Positions 28,054-36,390 of a stretch of DNA of 64,000 nt are shown here, piece by piece. Within the stretch, counting starts at the first letter, position 1. Every line of letters begins with the position of its first letter. The position numbers and the translations under genes were made by a program. Origin of the DNA: Cupriavidus phytohabitans. GTDB lineage: Bacteria; Pseudomonadota; Gammaproteobacteria; Burkholderiales; Burkholderiaceae. Below the pieces are notes generated by a model that was given only the letters and a program-made list of their open reading frames with translations, did not search any database and had not been told where the DNA came from. The stretch lies in NCBI RefSeq assembly GCF_000426345.1, contig NZ_AUFE01000026.1, forward strand, positions 1 to 64,000, written 5' to 3'.

Positions 28054-28086
28054 CATGGCGTCCTCATGGCGTCCTCATGGCGCCCT
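28054..28086. repeat. Tandem 11-bp repeat at a deletion junction
   Basis: Three copies of CATGGCGTCCT (the third with one change) lie exactly between the Ldh_2 remnant and the stop codon of the DASS transporter. Short repeats of this kind can arise from or promote slippage during deletion. Confidence 0.8.
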
Positions 28087-29624
28087 CATACCCAGCCCAG
28101 CCAGCGCCAGTACGTTGCCGCGAACAGCAGCATCAGGGCATAGCCGACGATGGTGATCGGGATGCCGATGCGCGCGAACTGGCGGCCATTGAAGGTCTCG
28201 GTGCCCAGGCACACCATGTTCTGCGGCGCGTTGATCGGCAGGATAAAGCCGAAGCTCACGGTAAAGCCCAGCAGCATGGTGATGCCGACGCGGTTGATGT
28301 CGCCCGGCAGTGTCTGCAGCACCGAGATCAGGATCGGCAGCAGCGCCGCGGTCAGTGCGGTGGCGCTGGCAAAGCCCAGGTGGATCAGGATCAGGAATGC
28401 CGCCAGGATGGCGAACACCACCACCGCGCCCTGCGTGGCCAGGCCGGAATGCGTCACCACGAACTCGCCGAGCCACTGGCCGGCCTTGGTGGACAGCAGC
28501 GCCGTGCCCAGGCTGATGCCAACGCCGAACACGATCAGCGTGCCCCACGGCGTGCGCTGCTGCATGGTCTTCCAGTCCATCACGCCGATGCGCGGCAGCA
28601 TCAGGATCACCAGGCCCACAAAGGTTACCGTGGCGGTATCGAAGCTGTGCAGCTTGCCTTCGGTGGCCCAGAACAGCAGCAGGCCGATCGACACCGCGGC
28701 CAGCCGCTTCTGCGGGGCGGTCATCGGCCCCAGGACGGCCAGTTCGCGCTGCACGGCTTCCTTGCCGCCGGGAATGGCTTCGGTCTCGGGCGGCAGCAGC
28801 CAGCGCACCAGGAAGAAAAGCACCACCGACATGACCATCGCCCATGGCGCGCCCGCGATCAGCCATTGCAGCCACGTGATCCGCTCACCGAGCAGCTTGT
28901 CCATGAATCCCACCGTCAGCAGGTTCTGCGCGGCGGCGGTCTGGATGCCGACGTTCCAGATGCTGGTGGCCTGCGCCACCGTGATCATGATGCCGGCGGC
29001 GATATTCGATTTCTTGTCGACGCCGAACGCGGCGATCACGCCCATCATGATCGGCACCACGCAGGCGCTGCGCGCGGTGGCGCTCGGCACCACCAGGCTC
29101 AGCGCGATGGTGACGGCGATCGTGCCGACCAGGATGCGGCGCGTGCTGGTGCCGATGGCCGACAGCGTCACCAGCGCGATGCGCCGGTCCAGCCCGGTCA
29201 CGGTCATGGCCGCGGAAATGAACAGCGCCGCAGCCACCAGCGCCAGCGCGGTGTTGGAGAAACCGGCCAGCGCCATGCCCAGCGCCCGGGAGGTGCCGTA
29301 CTGCACGCTGGGATCGTTGACCGTCGGCGCGAAGCCGATCAATCCGGCCATCAGCGACGTGATCATGATCGCGCTGGTCTCGTACGAGACCGCCTCGGTG
29401 ATCCACACCACGATGGCGAAGGCAAGGATGGCCAGCATGCGCTGGCCGGCAATGGTCAGGCCTTCGGGCTGCGGGATCGCGAGTACGCCGAGCAGCACGG
29501 CGACGGCGACGAACAGGCCCCAGTGCAGCGTCATCTTGGGCGCGGCGGCGCTGGCGGTTGCAGCGGTAGCCGGGTCCGTGGGCGGAGCGGGTGAGGCAGG
29601 GGAAGCGTGAGAGGTATCGGGCAT
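28086..29624 (-). CDS. DASS family dicarboxylate/sodium symporter
   Basis: Inner-membrane secondary transporter of the divalent anion:sodium symporter family, 512 residues from the ATG at 29624. About 11-12 hydrophobic segments follow a Ser/Pro/Ala-rich N-terminus (residues 1-28). The family features are visible in VVPSATARSACVVPIMMGV, with the conserved Ser-Ala-Thr-type substrate loop, and in LPINAPQNMVCLG near the C-terminus, the second half-site. Likely substrates are di- or tricarboxylates; the exact one is not readable. The 3' end adjoins the Ldh_2 deletion scar, and that lost dehydrogenase may have used the same substrate. Confidence 0.88.
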   Translation of the reverse strand: MPDTSHASPASPAPPTDPATAATASAAAPKMTLHWGLFVAVAVLLGVLAIPQPEGLTIAGQRMLAILAFAIVVWITEAVSYETSAIMITSLMAGLIGFAPTVNDPSVQYGTSRALGMALAGFSNTALALVAAALFISAAMTVTGLDRRIALVTLSAIGTSTRRILVGTIAVTIALSLVVPSATARSACVVPIMMGVIAAFGVDKKSNIAAGIMITVAQATSIWNVGIQTAAAQNLLTVGFMDKLLGERITWLQWLIAGAPWAMVMSVVLFFLVRWLLPPETEAIPGGKEAVQRELAVLGPMTAPQKRLAAVSIGLLLFWATEGKLHSFDTATVTFVGLVILMLPRIGVMDWKTMQQRTPWGTLIVFGVGISLGTALLSTKAGQWLGEFVVTHSGLATQGAVVVFAILAAFLILIHLGFASATALTAALLPILISVLQTLPGDINRVGITMLLGFTVSFGFILPINAPQNMVCLGTETFNGRQFARIGIPITIVGYALMLLFAATYWRWLGWV

Positions 29625-30043
29625 CGCCGTTATCCTTTTCGTTGACGATCCTTGTCGAATATCTCGACACGGCGCTCGACACGGCGTACTGGCGATCCGG
29701 TGCGGCGGGCCGGCAACCGGGCCGGCGAGGCATTGTCGGCCGCGAGGCGGCATCCGCGTCTGGCTTGCTCCAGCGGCCGGGCTTCTGGCCTGGCCGCCGC
29801 GTTCGACATGATAGGAATTGTCCGAGCCGGCAGGGGGTGATGTCGAGGTTTCCAAGTGCCTCATTGCGCCAGCAATGATTCAGATCAAGTTCTGCTTCGG
29901 ACGGCGAAATCTTGCGGCGGATTTGTTATCCCATCTGTAAAGGCAGGCGCCACAAGGCGTGGCGGGCGATGCGGCGCACGCGCCGCCGGGGCCGCCCAGC
30001 CAGGTGATGCATGCGTCGGGGCGATCTGAAATAATTGGAGCCG
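29625..30043. other. Intergenic region upstream of the DASS transporter
   Basis: Holds the divergent control region of the transporter and the small gene at 30044. A 12-base direct repeat (CTCGACACGGCG, twice between about 29662 and 29685) lies about 40 bases upstream of the transporter start. No gene or clear promoter was recognised in the remainder. Confidence 0.4.
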
Positions 30044-30292
30044 ATGATGAAGGTTTTAGTACGCGGGCTGAAGGCAGGACTCAGCGCCACGGCGCTGCGC
30101 CAGGCACTGGCGAAGTACGCCAGCATCCGCTCGGTCGAGCTGGTCGAGGCCGGCGACCCGAAGCGTCCGTGGGCCTGGGTCGATATCGACGCCAGCGCGC
30201 TGGCGGTGTGGAAGCTGGTGGCGCGGCTGGACCGGCGCTATGTCGCCGGCTGCCACCTGCGCTGGCATGTGCCGGCCTACCGCTGCCGCTGA
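30044..30292 (+). CDS. Small RRM-like-fold protein of unknown function
   Basis: An 82-residue protein (MMKVLVRGLKAGLSATALRQAL...) preceded by TTGGAG. The pattern of a short beta strand (KVLVRGL), a helix (SATALRQALAKY), a second strand (SVELVEAGD) and WAWVDIDAS resembles a ferredoxin-like RNA-recognition fold, but no RNP motif is clear. The function is unknown. It precedes a phosphatase gene by 71 bases in the same direction. Confidence 0.6.
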   Translation: MMKVLVRGLKAGLSATALRQALAKYASIRSVELVEAGDPKRPWAWVDIDASALAVWKLVARLDRRYVAGCHLRWHVPAYRCR

Positions 30293-30363
30293 CTCTGGCC
30301 GCTGACCTTGGATTCACGCGGCTGCCGGGTCCGCATCGATAAAAAAACAGTCAGGGAGCAACA

Positions 30364-31185
30364 ATGAACAAATGGTTCCGATGGGCGTTTCCACAGGGCC
30401 ACGCGGTCGTGTCGCCAGGACCGGCGGCACCGGACAGCACGGCCGGCAACGCGGCGCTGGAATTCGACACCATCAGCAATGCGCGTGACCTTGGCGGCCT
30501 GCGCGGTGCCGCCGGACGCCGCGTGCGCAGCGGCCGGCTGTATCGCAGCGGCAACCCGGCGCTGGCCAGCACGGCCGACCTGGACCGGCTGCATGCGCTC
30601 GATCTCGACGTGGTGGTCGACTTCCGCTCTCCCGGCGAGAAGTCGCCGGACGAGGCCGGCTTCGGTGCGCGCTTCAACTGGGTGGCGGTGCCGGTGCTGG
30701 ACGGCAGCATGGCGATGGACGTGCTCATGCCGCGCCTGCGCGCCAGCACCCCGGCGCAGATCGACGGCTTCATGCTGGAGGTCTACCGCGATTTCCCGGT
30801 GCGCTACCGCGACGCCTTCGGCGGCTTCATGCAGACCGCGCAAGAGGGCAAGACGCTGCTGTTCCACTGCACCGCGGGCAAGGACCGCACCGGCTTTGCC
30901 TCGCTGCTGCTTCTGTCGGCGCTGGGCGTGGCGCAGGACGATATCCTGGCCAATTACCTGGAATCGAACCAGCGCAATGCACGCTTCAACGAAACGGCGC
31001 TGGCGCGCATGGCGCGGCTGGGTGTAAGCGCCGAGGCCATGATGCCGCTGCTTGAGGTCCGTGCCAGCTATCTCGATGCCTCGCTGCAGGCGATCGAGCA
31101 GGGCTGGGGCAGCGTCGACAACTACCTGGGCGATGCGCTTGCCGTCGACGTCGCGCAGCTGCGCGCGCACTACCTGGAAGGCTGA
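30364..31185 (+). CDS. Tyrosine-protein phosphatase (IphP-like)
   Basis: A 273-residue phosphatase with the CX5R P-loop in LLFHCTAGKDRTGFAS (Cys 169, Arg 175) and the upstream conserved segments NARDLGGLRG (39-48), LYRSGNP and VVDFRSPGEK. These are typical of the bacterial tyrosine-phosphatase family that includes IphP and LipA. Some members also act on phosphoinositides, so the substrate is open. No signal peptide is clear. It begins after CAGGGAGC and is followed 13 bases later by modE. Confidence 0.88.
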   Translation: MNKWFRWAFPQGHAVVSPGPAAPDSTAGNAALEFDTISNARDLGGLRGAAGRRVRSGRLYRSGNPALASTADLDRLHALDLDVVVDFRSPGEKSPDEAGFGARFNWVAVPVLDGSMAMDVLMPRLRASTPAQIDGFMLEVYRDFPVRYRDAFGGFMQTAQEGKTLLFHCTAGKDRTGFASLLLLSALGVAQDDILANYLESNQRNARFNETALARMARLGVSAEAMMPLLEVRASYLDASLQAIEQGWGSVDNYLGDALAVDVAQLRAHYLEG

Positions 31186-31198
31186 GGAACGGCGACCC

Positions 31199-31993
31199 AT
31201 GCTTGAACTCCAGGGAGCCATCTGGTTCCGCTCCGGCTCGCAGGACTGGGGCGGCAAGGACCGCATCGCGCTGCTCGCCGCCATCGGCGAGCACGGTTCG
31301 ATCACCGCGGCCGCGCGCGCGGTCGGCATCAGCTACAAGGCAGCGTGGGACGCCATCGACCTGATGAACAACAGCGCCGGAGAAGCGCTGGTCGTGCGCG
31401 CCGCCGGCGGCAAGGGCGGCGGCGGCACGCGCCTGACGGCGCGCGGCGAGCAGCTGATCCGCACCTACCGCGCGCTGGAGGACGAGCACCGGCGCTTTGT
31501 CGCGCAGCTGTCGCAGCTGGGCGAGGGTGCTGCCGAAGATATCCACCTGATGAGGCGAATGATGATCAAGACCAGTGCGCGCAACAAGCTGTTCGGGCAC
31601 GTCGCCAGTGTGCGCGGCGGCGCTGTCAACGACGAGGTGGCGCTGGCGCTGCCGGGCGGCCAGCAGATCGTGGCGACGATCACGCATGAAAGCGTCGAGA
31701 CGCTGGGGCTGGCTGCGGGGGCGGAGGCATTCGCGCTGATCAAGGCATCGTCCGTGCTCGTGGGATTGCCCGATCCGGGCATGCGGCTGTCGGCACGCAA
31801 CCAGTTGCCGGGCGTGGTTTCGCGGGTGTTGCCTGGGGCGGTCAATGCGGAGGTGGTGATCGAGCTGGATGGTGGCGGCACCATCGCAGCGATCGTCACC
31901 AATGGCAGTGTCGAGGCGCCGGGGCTTGCCGTGGGCGTGCCGGCAGTGGCGGTGTTCAAGGCGTCTAGTGTGATCCTGGGAGTGGTGGGATGA
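31199..31993 (+). CDS. modE: Molybdate-responsive transcriptional regulator ModE
   Basis: A 264-residue regulator with an N-terminal winged HTH (GSITAAARAVGISYKAAWDAID, about 35-56) and two C-terminal TOBE/Mop domains (SARNKLFGHVASVRGGAVNDEV near 125 and SARNQLPGVVSRVLPGAVNAEV near 200). This is the ModE layout. It binds molybdate and represses the modABC transporter; a ModE-type palindrome is present upstream of modA (34485-34508). It is convergent with modC and probably co-transcribed with the phosphatase gene. Confidence 0.95.
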   Translation: MLELQGAIWFRSGSQDWGGKDRIALLAAIGEHGSITAAARAVGISYKAAWDAIDLMNNSAGEALVVRAAGGKGGGGTRLTARGEQLIRTYRALEDEHRRFVAQLSQLGEGAAEDIHLMRRMMIKTSARNKLFGHVASVRGGAVNDEVALALPGGQQIVATITHESVETLGLAAGAEAFALIKASSVLVGLPDPGMRLSARNQLPGVVSRVLPGAVNAEVVIELDGGGTIAAIVTNGSVEAPGLAVGVPAVAVFKASSVILGVVG

Positions 31994-32004
31994 GGCTGGC
32001 ATAT

Positions 32005-32040
32005 GCAAGAGCGGCAAGAGCGGCAAGAGCGGCAAGAGCG
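32005..32040. repeat. Tandem 9-bp repeat, four copies
   Basis: Four exact copies of GCAAGAGCG directly after the modE stop codon. The unit length is a multiple of three, and an array of identical short units is prone to copy-number change. Confidence 0.95.
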
Positions 32041-32071
32041 TTGGAACTTGCCAATACCCCTGGCGATCGCT

Positions 32072-32097
32072 CCCCTCGCCCGCTAGCGGGCGAGGGG
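32072..32097. repeat. REP-like palindrome / possible modE terminator
   Basis: Perfect 26-bp palindrome: CCCCTCGCCCGCT and its complement AGCGGGCGAGGGG. It is one of a family of C-rich/G-rich palindromes scattered through the window, and sits between convergent modE and modC. No T run follows, so classical termination is doubtful. Confidence 0.75.
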
Positions 32098-32171
32098 TGG
32101 GGGAGAGGGCCGGCGCGTCAACGAAGTACCGGCCCTCGCCTTAACCGCGCCTGCGTCGACCTGCCGCGCGC

Positions 32172-32894
32172 TCAGGCCACGCGCGCCGACACCGGCGCGT
32201 AGACCGGCGGATGGTGGCGGCCGGTGCCGCTGCCGAAGATGCGGCCTTCGCGGATCTCGAGCACGTGGTCGCCCAGTGCTTCGACGTCGGCGGGATCATG
32301 CGAGATCACCAGCATCGGCACGTCCAGGCTCGCCTGCAGCGAGCGCAGCTCGGCGCGCATGCGCGAGCGCAGCGCGGGATCTAGCGCCGAGAACGGTTCG
32401 TCGAGCAGGACGATATCCGGCTGCGCCACCAGCGCGCGCGCCAGCGCCACGCGCTGCTTCTGGCCGCCGGAAATCTCGGCCGGATAGTTGCCGACGATCT
32501 CGTCCAGCCCGAAGGCATCGATCCAGCGCCGGGCTTCCGGCGGGATCGCCCCGCGGCGCGGGTTGCGCCAGCCGCGCGCCAGCCCGAAGGCGACGTTCTG
32601 GCCCACGGTCAGGTGCGGGAACAGCGCGTATTCCTGGAACAGGTAAGCCACGCGGCGCTCCTGCGGGCGGACGTCGATGCCCGCGTCGCTGTCGAACAGC
32701 GTGCGCCCGTTCAGCTCGATGCGGCCGCTGTCGGGGGCGAGCAGCCCGGCGATGGCGCGCAGCGTCAGGCTCTTGCCGGCGCCGGACGGCCCGAACAGCG
32801 CGATGCGGCGGCTGTCGGAGTCGAAATCGATATCGAGCGCAAACTGCCGGTCGGCCGACACCATCTGCTTGCGGATGCTGACATGCATGCCCAT
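32172..32894 (-). CDS. modC: Molybdate ABC transporter ATP-binding protein
   Basis: ATPase of the molybdate importer, 240 residues from the ATG at 32894. It has Walker A GPSGAGKS (35-42), Q-loop FQEYALFP, the signature ISGGQKQRVA (141-150), Walker B IVLLDEP (161-167) and the switch His in VISHD. Compared with E. coli ModC (~350 residues) it lacks the C-terminal TOBE/Mop domain, so molybdate-dependent control of the ATPase may be absent. A GTG at 32906 overlapping the modB stop (GTGA) is an alternative start. Confidence 0.93.
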   Translation of the reverse strand: MGMHVSIRKQMVSADRQFALDIDFDSDSRRIALFGPSGAGKSLTLRAIAGLLAPDSGRIELNGRTLFDSDAGIDVRPQERRVAYLFQEYALFPHLTVGQNVAFGLARGWRNPRRGAIPPEARRWIDAFGLDEIVGNYPAEISGGQKQRVALARALVAQPDIVLLDEPFSALDPALRSRMRAELRSLQASLDVPMLVISHDPADVEALGDHVLEIREGRIFGSGTGRHHPPVYAPVSARVA

Positions 32895-32902
32895 GGCGTT
32901 GC

Positions 32903-33616
32903 TCACCGTACCGCACGCGGGCGCAGGCGCCGGCGTTCGTAGAGTTCGGCGGGATTGCGCGCGGCGGCGGGCACCAGCCGCCCGGCGACCACCAGCAGCA
33001 GCACGCATGTGACCGAGGTCACCAGCACCAGCAGGTTGGCGGTGTTGTCGTCGCCGGCCTGCACGGCCTCGTAGATCGCCACCGACAGCGTCTGCGTGCG
33101 CCCCGGCAGGTTGCCGGCGACCATCAGCGTGGCGCCGAACTCGCCCAGCGCCCGCGCGAAGGCCAGCAGCACGCCGGCGATGATGCCGCGCGCGGCCAGC
33201 GGCAGGGTCACGCGGAAAAAGATGCCGGATTCGGAGACGCCCAGCACGCGCGCGGCGTTTTCCAGCTGGTGGTCGACGCCCTCGAACGCCGCGCGCGCGG
33301 ACTTGAGCACCAGCGGGAAGGCCACGATGGTCGAGGCCAGCACCGCGCCCTGCCAGGTAAAGACCAGCTCGATGCCGAGGCTGGACAGCCACTCGCCAAA
33401 CACGCCACGCCGGCCCACCAGCACCAGCAGGTAGTAGCCGAGCACGGTCGGCGGCAGCACCAGCGGCAGCGTCAGCACCGCGTCGACCACGTCGCGCAGC
33501 GGCGAGCGCCAGCGCGCCAGCGCCCACGCCGCGCCGACGCCGAGCACGGCGTTCAGCGCGGTGGCCCAGCCCGCGACCTTCAGCGACAACAGCAGCGGGA
33601 CCCAGATGGCATCCAT
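32903..33616 (-). CDS. modB: Molybdate ABC transporter permease
   Basis: Inner-membrane permease of 237 residues with five to six membrane helices. The cytoplasmic EAA loop contacting ModC is ENAARVLGVSESGIFFRVTLPLAARGI (about 120-145), followed by ALGEFGATLMVAGNLPGRTQTL, a strong ModB signature. It begins 13 bases after modA ends and runs into modC, forming the operon modABC. Confidence 0.95.
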   Translation of the reverse strand: MDAIWVPLLLSLKVAGWATALNAVLGVGAAWALARWRSPLRDVVDAVLTLPLVLPPTVLGYYLLVLVGRRGVFGEWLSSLGIELVFTWQGAVLASTIVAFPLVLKSARAAFEGVDHQLENAARVLGVSESGIFFRVTLPLAARGIIAGVLLAFARALGEFGATLMVAGNLPGRTQTLSVAIYEAVQAGDDNTANLLVLVTSVTCVLLLVVAGRLVPAAARNPAELYERRRLRPRAVR

Positions 33617-33629
33617 GGCGTGGTGGAAA

Positions 33630-34427
33630 TCAGGGCTTCAGGAAGCCGTAGCGCGACAGGATCGCCTGGCCCTCCGGCGACGCCACGAAGTCGACGAACT
33701 GCGCGGCTTCCTTCTGCTGGCGGGTCTGGCTGGTGATGGCGATCGGGTAGGTCACCGGGGTGCGGCTAGGCACGCGCACGGCCACCTTGACCTTGTCCGG
33801 CATCACCGTGGCGTCGGTGGTGAAGACGAAGCCGGCCTCGACCTCGCCGCGCGCCACGTAGTCCAGGCTCTGGCGCACGTTCTGTGCCGGCACGCCCTTG
33901 GCGGCGACCGCGTCCCACAGCCCGGCGGCTTCCAGCGCGCCGCGGGTGTAGCGGCCGACCGGCACCGAGGCCGGGTTGCCATAGGCGATGCGCTTCACTT
34001 CCGGGCGGGTCAGGGCCTGCAGCGAGCCGATTTTCAGCTTGCTGTCCGACGGCACGATCAGCACCACCTCATTGGCGGCGAAGTCGCGGCGCGAGGCGGA
34101 CGCGACCACCTTTTCGGCCTCGGCCTTGTTCATCGCCTCCTGGTCGGCCGAGGCGAACACGTCGGCCGGCGCGCCCTTGACGATCTGCTGCATCAGCACG
34201 TCGGACGCGCCGAAGTTCAGCACCACCTTGGTCCCGGGATGGGCGCGCTCGTACGACTTGGCCAGCGACTTGAAGGCGTTGGTCAGGCTGGCGGCGGCGG
34301 AGACCACCAGGTCGGCGCCGAAGGCCGGCCCAGCGGGCAGGGCCAGCGCCAGGGCGGTCAGCATGGCACCGGTGGCGCCGGCAAGAACGGAGCGGCGCCC
34401 GGTGCGGGCGGAGCGGAACGCGGACAT
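33630..34427 (-). CDS. modA: Molybdate-binding periplasmic protein
   Basis: Substrate-binding protein of the molybdate importer, 265 residues from the ATG at 34427. An N-terminal signal sequence with a twin Arg (GRRSVLAGATGAMLTALALALPAGPAFGA) may use Tat or Sec. The mature protein starts ADLVVSAAASLTNAFK, the typical ModA opening, with molybdate-contacting Ser residues in SAAASL and later in YGNPASVPVGRYTRGAL. The operator at 34485-34508 lies 58 bases upstream. Confidence 0.95.
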   Translation of the reverse strand: MSAFRSARTGRRSVLAGATGAMLTALALALPAGPAFGADLVVSAAASLTNAFKSLAKSYERAHPGTKVVLNFGASDVLMQQIVKGAPADVFASADQEAMNKAEAEKVVASASRRDFAANEVVLIVPSDSKLKIGSLQALTRPEVKRIAYGNPASVPVGRYTRGALEAAGLWDAVAAKGVPAQNVRQSLDYVARGEVEAGFVFTTDATVMPDKVKVAVRVPSRTPVTYPIAITSQTRQQKEAAQFVDFVASPEGQAILSRYGFLKP

Positions 34428-34484
34428 GGGAATCCTAAGCGAAGCGGCCAGGAAAGCTGGTGCTGGAATGGGTGGACTGTCAGG

Positions 34485-34508
34485 CGCAATATACGTCCGT
34501 ATATAGCG
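34485..34508 (-). promoter_or_regulatory. ModE-type operator upstream of modABC
   Basis: Read toward modA the sequence is CGCTATATA, CGGACG, TATATTGCG. This matches the known ModE palindrome of TATATA half-sites around a 6-base spacer, framed by CG. The inner arms ATATACG/CGTATAT are perfect. It sits 58 bases before the modA start, where binding would block transcription when molybdate is plentiful. Confidence 0.85.
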
Positions 34509-34655
34509 GTGCGTCAATGATGCGCCGTGCCCGATGCCATGGGTATTCGGGCGCGAATAAGTGCTGTATCAGGGGCTGCGTATGTTTCCCGGGGCCGGAG
34601 GAGGTTCGGGCGAGGGTAGGGGGCTGGCGCCATTGCAGCGCCAGCTTTTCCGGCT

Positions 34656-34850
34656 TCAGGCCGGTGGCGTGCCTTCCTTGAACAACGACTTCAGCTGGGT
34701 GCGCAGCTCAGGGGTGTCCTGGTGCTGGTGCACCGCGACCGCGTGCTGGACCGCGGCTTCGAGCAGTTCGTCTTCACTGTCGGCGCTCAGCGCAACCGTG
34801 CAGCCGATGTCGCTCGGGAACTCGCGGCAATCGATAAACTTGCGTCCCAT
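34656..34850 (-). CDS. DUF1059 domain small protein
   Basis: A 64-residue protein from the ATG at 34850 behind AGGAGGCACC. It has the DUF1059 pattern: RKFIDCREFPSDIGCTVALSADSEDELLEAAVQHAV, with two conserved Cys and the HAV..H helix. No function is known for the family. It stands alone, leftward, between modA and the deoxyribosyltransferase gene. Confidence 0.85.
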   Translation of the reverse strand: MGRKFIDCREFPSDIGCTVALSADSEDELLEAAVQHAVAVHQHQDTPELRTQLKSLFKEGTPPA

Positions 34851-35070
34851 GGTGCCTCCTGTCACCGGCCGCGCGGCCGGTGTATCCAGTATAGGCAGGG
34901 GGGCCGGCTACTACAGCACCGGCGTCAGCACGTTGCCATCGGCCAGGAGCGCATCGAGATTCTGCCGGGTCAGCGCGGTCATCGCGGCGCGGGTTTCGTG
35001 CATGCCGCTGATGTTCGTGCGGCGGCGGGTTATGCTGCGGCTTCCCATTTCTTCCGTGACGAACATCGCC

Positions 35071-35622
35071 ATGAAAACCATCTACCTGGCCGGCTTCGAC
35101 GTCTTCCGCAAGGATGCCATCGCCTGGGGCGAGCAACTCAAGTCGCTGTGCGCGGCGCATGGCTTCACCGGGCTGTATCCGCTCGACAAGGCGGCGCCGG
35201 CAGGCCTGTCGGCGCGGGACACGGCGCGCTGGATCTATGACGCCAATATCGCGCTGCTGCGCCGTGCCGACATGGTGATGGCCAACCTCGACGATTTCCG
35301 CGGGCCGGGAGAGCCAGACTCGGGCACGGCCTTCGAAGTGGGGTTTGCGGTGGCGCTGCAGAAGCCGGTATGGGGCTACAGCGCGGATCCGGGAACGGTG
35401 CGCGACCGCGCCACGGTGGTGACCGATGGGGACGGCCGGCCGCTGGATGCGCGCGGGTTTGTGGTGGAGGATTTCGGCTTGCCCGTGAACCTGATGCTGG
35501 CGTGCCCGGTGAAGCTGGTGCGGGGCGGCGGAATGCCTGGCGGCGATGGCCGAGGCCATCCACCGGCGTGCGGCCGAAGCGGCGGCAAGGCGCGAGCGCG
35601 ATGCGGCGGTGTGGGGGGATGA
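35071..35622 (+). CDS. Nucleoside 2-deoxyribosyltransferase, C-terminus frameshifted
   Basis: Purine/pyrimidine salvage enzyme that transfers deoxyribose between bases. The ATG is at 35071 and the frame gives 183 residues. Family motifs are MKTIYLAGFDVF, the ANLDDFRGPGEPDSGTAFEVGFA active-site segment with the catalytic Glu at residue 89, and KPVWGY. After about residue 150 the frame turns into Gly/Arg-rich sequence (GGGMPGGDGRG). A neighbouring frame gives the more natural helical ending ECLAAMAEAIHRRAAEAAA, stopping at about 35625. A single-base change near 35520-35535 would explain this. The catalytic part is intact. Confidence 0.82.
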   Translation: MKTIYLAGFDVFRKDAIAWGEQLKSLCAAHGFTGLYPLDKAAPAGLSARDTARWIYDANIALLRRADMVMANLDDFRGPGEPDSGTAFEVGFAVALQKPVWGYSADPGTVRDRATVVTDGDGRPLDARGFVVEDFGLPVNLMLACPVKLVRGGGMPGGDGRGHPPACGRSGGKARARCGGVGG

Positions 35623-35640
35623 CTGAGAGCGTCCCTCTAC

Positions 35641-35711
35641 CGCCGGTTTGCTCCCCGCTCCCGCTGAGGCGAGAGGGAGAACACACCTTGCTTAGGCCAG
35701 ATCGGGCGGCT
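35641..35711. repeat. REP-like element with CTTGCTTAGG tail
   Basis: An imperfect C-rich/G-rich palindrome (GCTCCCGCTGAGGCGAGAGGGAG) follows CGCCGGTTTGCTCCCC and is followed by ACCTTGCTTAGGCCAGATCG and GGCGGCT. The same order of modules recurs at 53121-53241. It lies downstream of the deoxyribosyltransferase gene and convergent pqiC. Confidence 0.7.
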
Positions 35712-35751
35712 CAGGCGCGCCTTCCTTCCGGCAAGCTCCGTCGCGTTCGGT

Positions 35752-36390
35752 CTATCGGCGAAGTGCCTCCACTCCCGCGGCAATGTCCTTCGCCGTGCTT
35801 GCCACGATCTCGCGGTAAGCCGCCACCACGCCATCGACCTCGCCGGGCGCGGACAACTCCGCCTGCGTGCGGCCGCTGACCACCTTGCCGTCCGGGAGTC
35901 GCCGCACCGTCCAGTTGATCGTGGCGCCCGCGCGCTGCCCGACATCCGCGTCGAGCCGCAGCACTTCCGTCGTGATCCGGTACAGCGGCTGCACGTCCGA
36001 CAACCCCTGCTGGTAGGTGTCGACGGCGCCCAGAGTCGCCTGCAGGCGCTGCGACAACGCGTCGCGCAGTTCATCCGGCAGCGGCGACGACCAGCGCGCC
36101 AGGTCGAGCAGGCGCAGGCTGGCGTCATTGCCGCCGTCGCGCACCACCAGCTGCGGCCGGTTAAGCCGCTCCGGCACGCGCACCGGCGCGACTTCCAGCC
36201 ACAGCGTGTTGGTCGACGCCGCCGGTGTCGGCGCCGGCAGCGTGGCGACATCCGCAGGCCCCTGGGCCAGCGTGTAATAGCGCGGTTCCGGCGAGGCACA
36301 ACCGGCGAGCACGGTGGCGCCGATTGCGCTGGCAATGGCGCGGCGTGCCAGCACGGAGGCAAGTGCGGAGTTTTGGGGATGGCGCTTCAT
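35752..36390 (-). CDS. pqiC: PqiC-type ABC transport auxiliary lipoprotein
   Basis: Outer-membrane lipoprotein partner of the Pqi MCE system, 212 residues. The signal peptide ends in a lipobox (GATVLAGC, Cys about residue 31), followed by SPEPRYYTLAQGP, the conserved start of the DUF330/PqiC domain. It ends with VDGVVAAYREIVASTAKDIA. The ATG overlaps the pqiB stop by one base, so it is the last gene of the operon pqiA-pqiA-pqiB-pqiC. Confidence 0.9.
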   Translation of the reverse strand: MKRHPQNSALASVLARRAIASAIGATVLAGCASPEPRYYTLAQGPADVATLPAPTPAASTNTLWLEVAPVRVPERLNRPQLVVRDGGNDASLRLLDLARWSSPLPDELRDALSQRLQATLGAVDTYQQGLSDVQPLYRITTEVLRLDADVGQRAGATINWTVRRLPDGKVVSGRTQAELSAPGEVDGVVAAYREIVASTAKDIAAGVEALRR

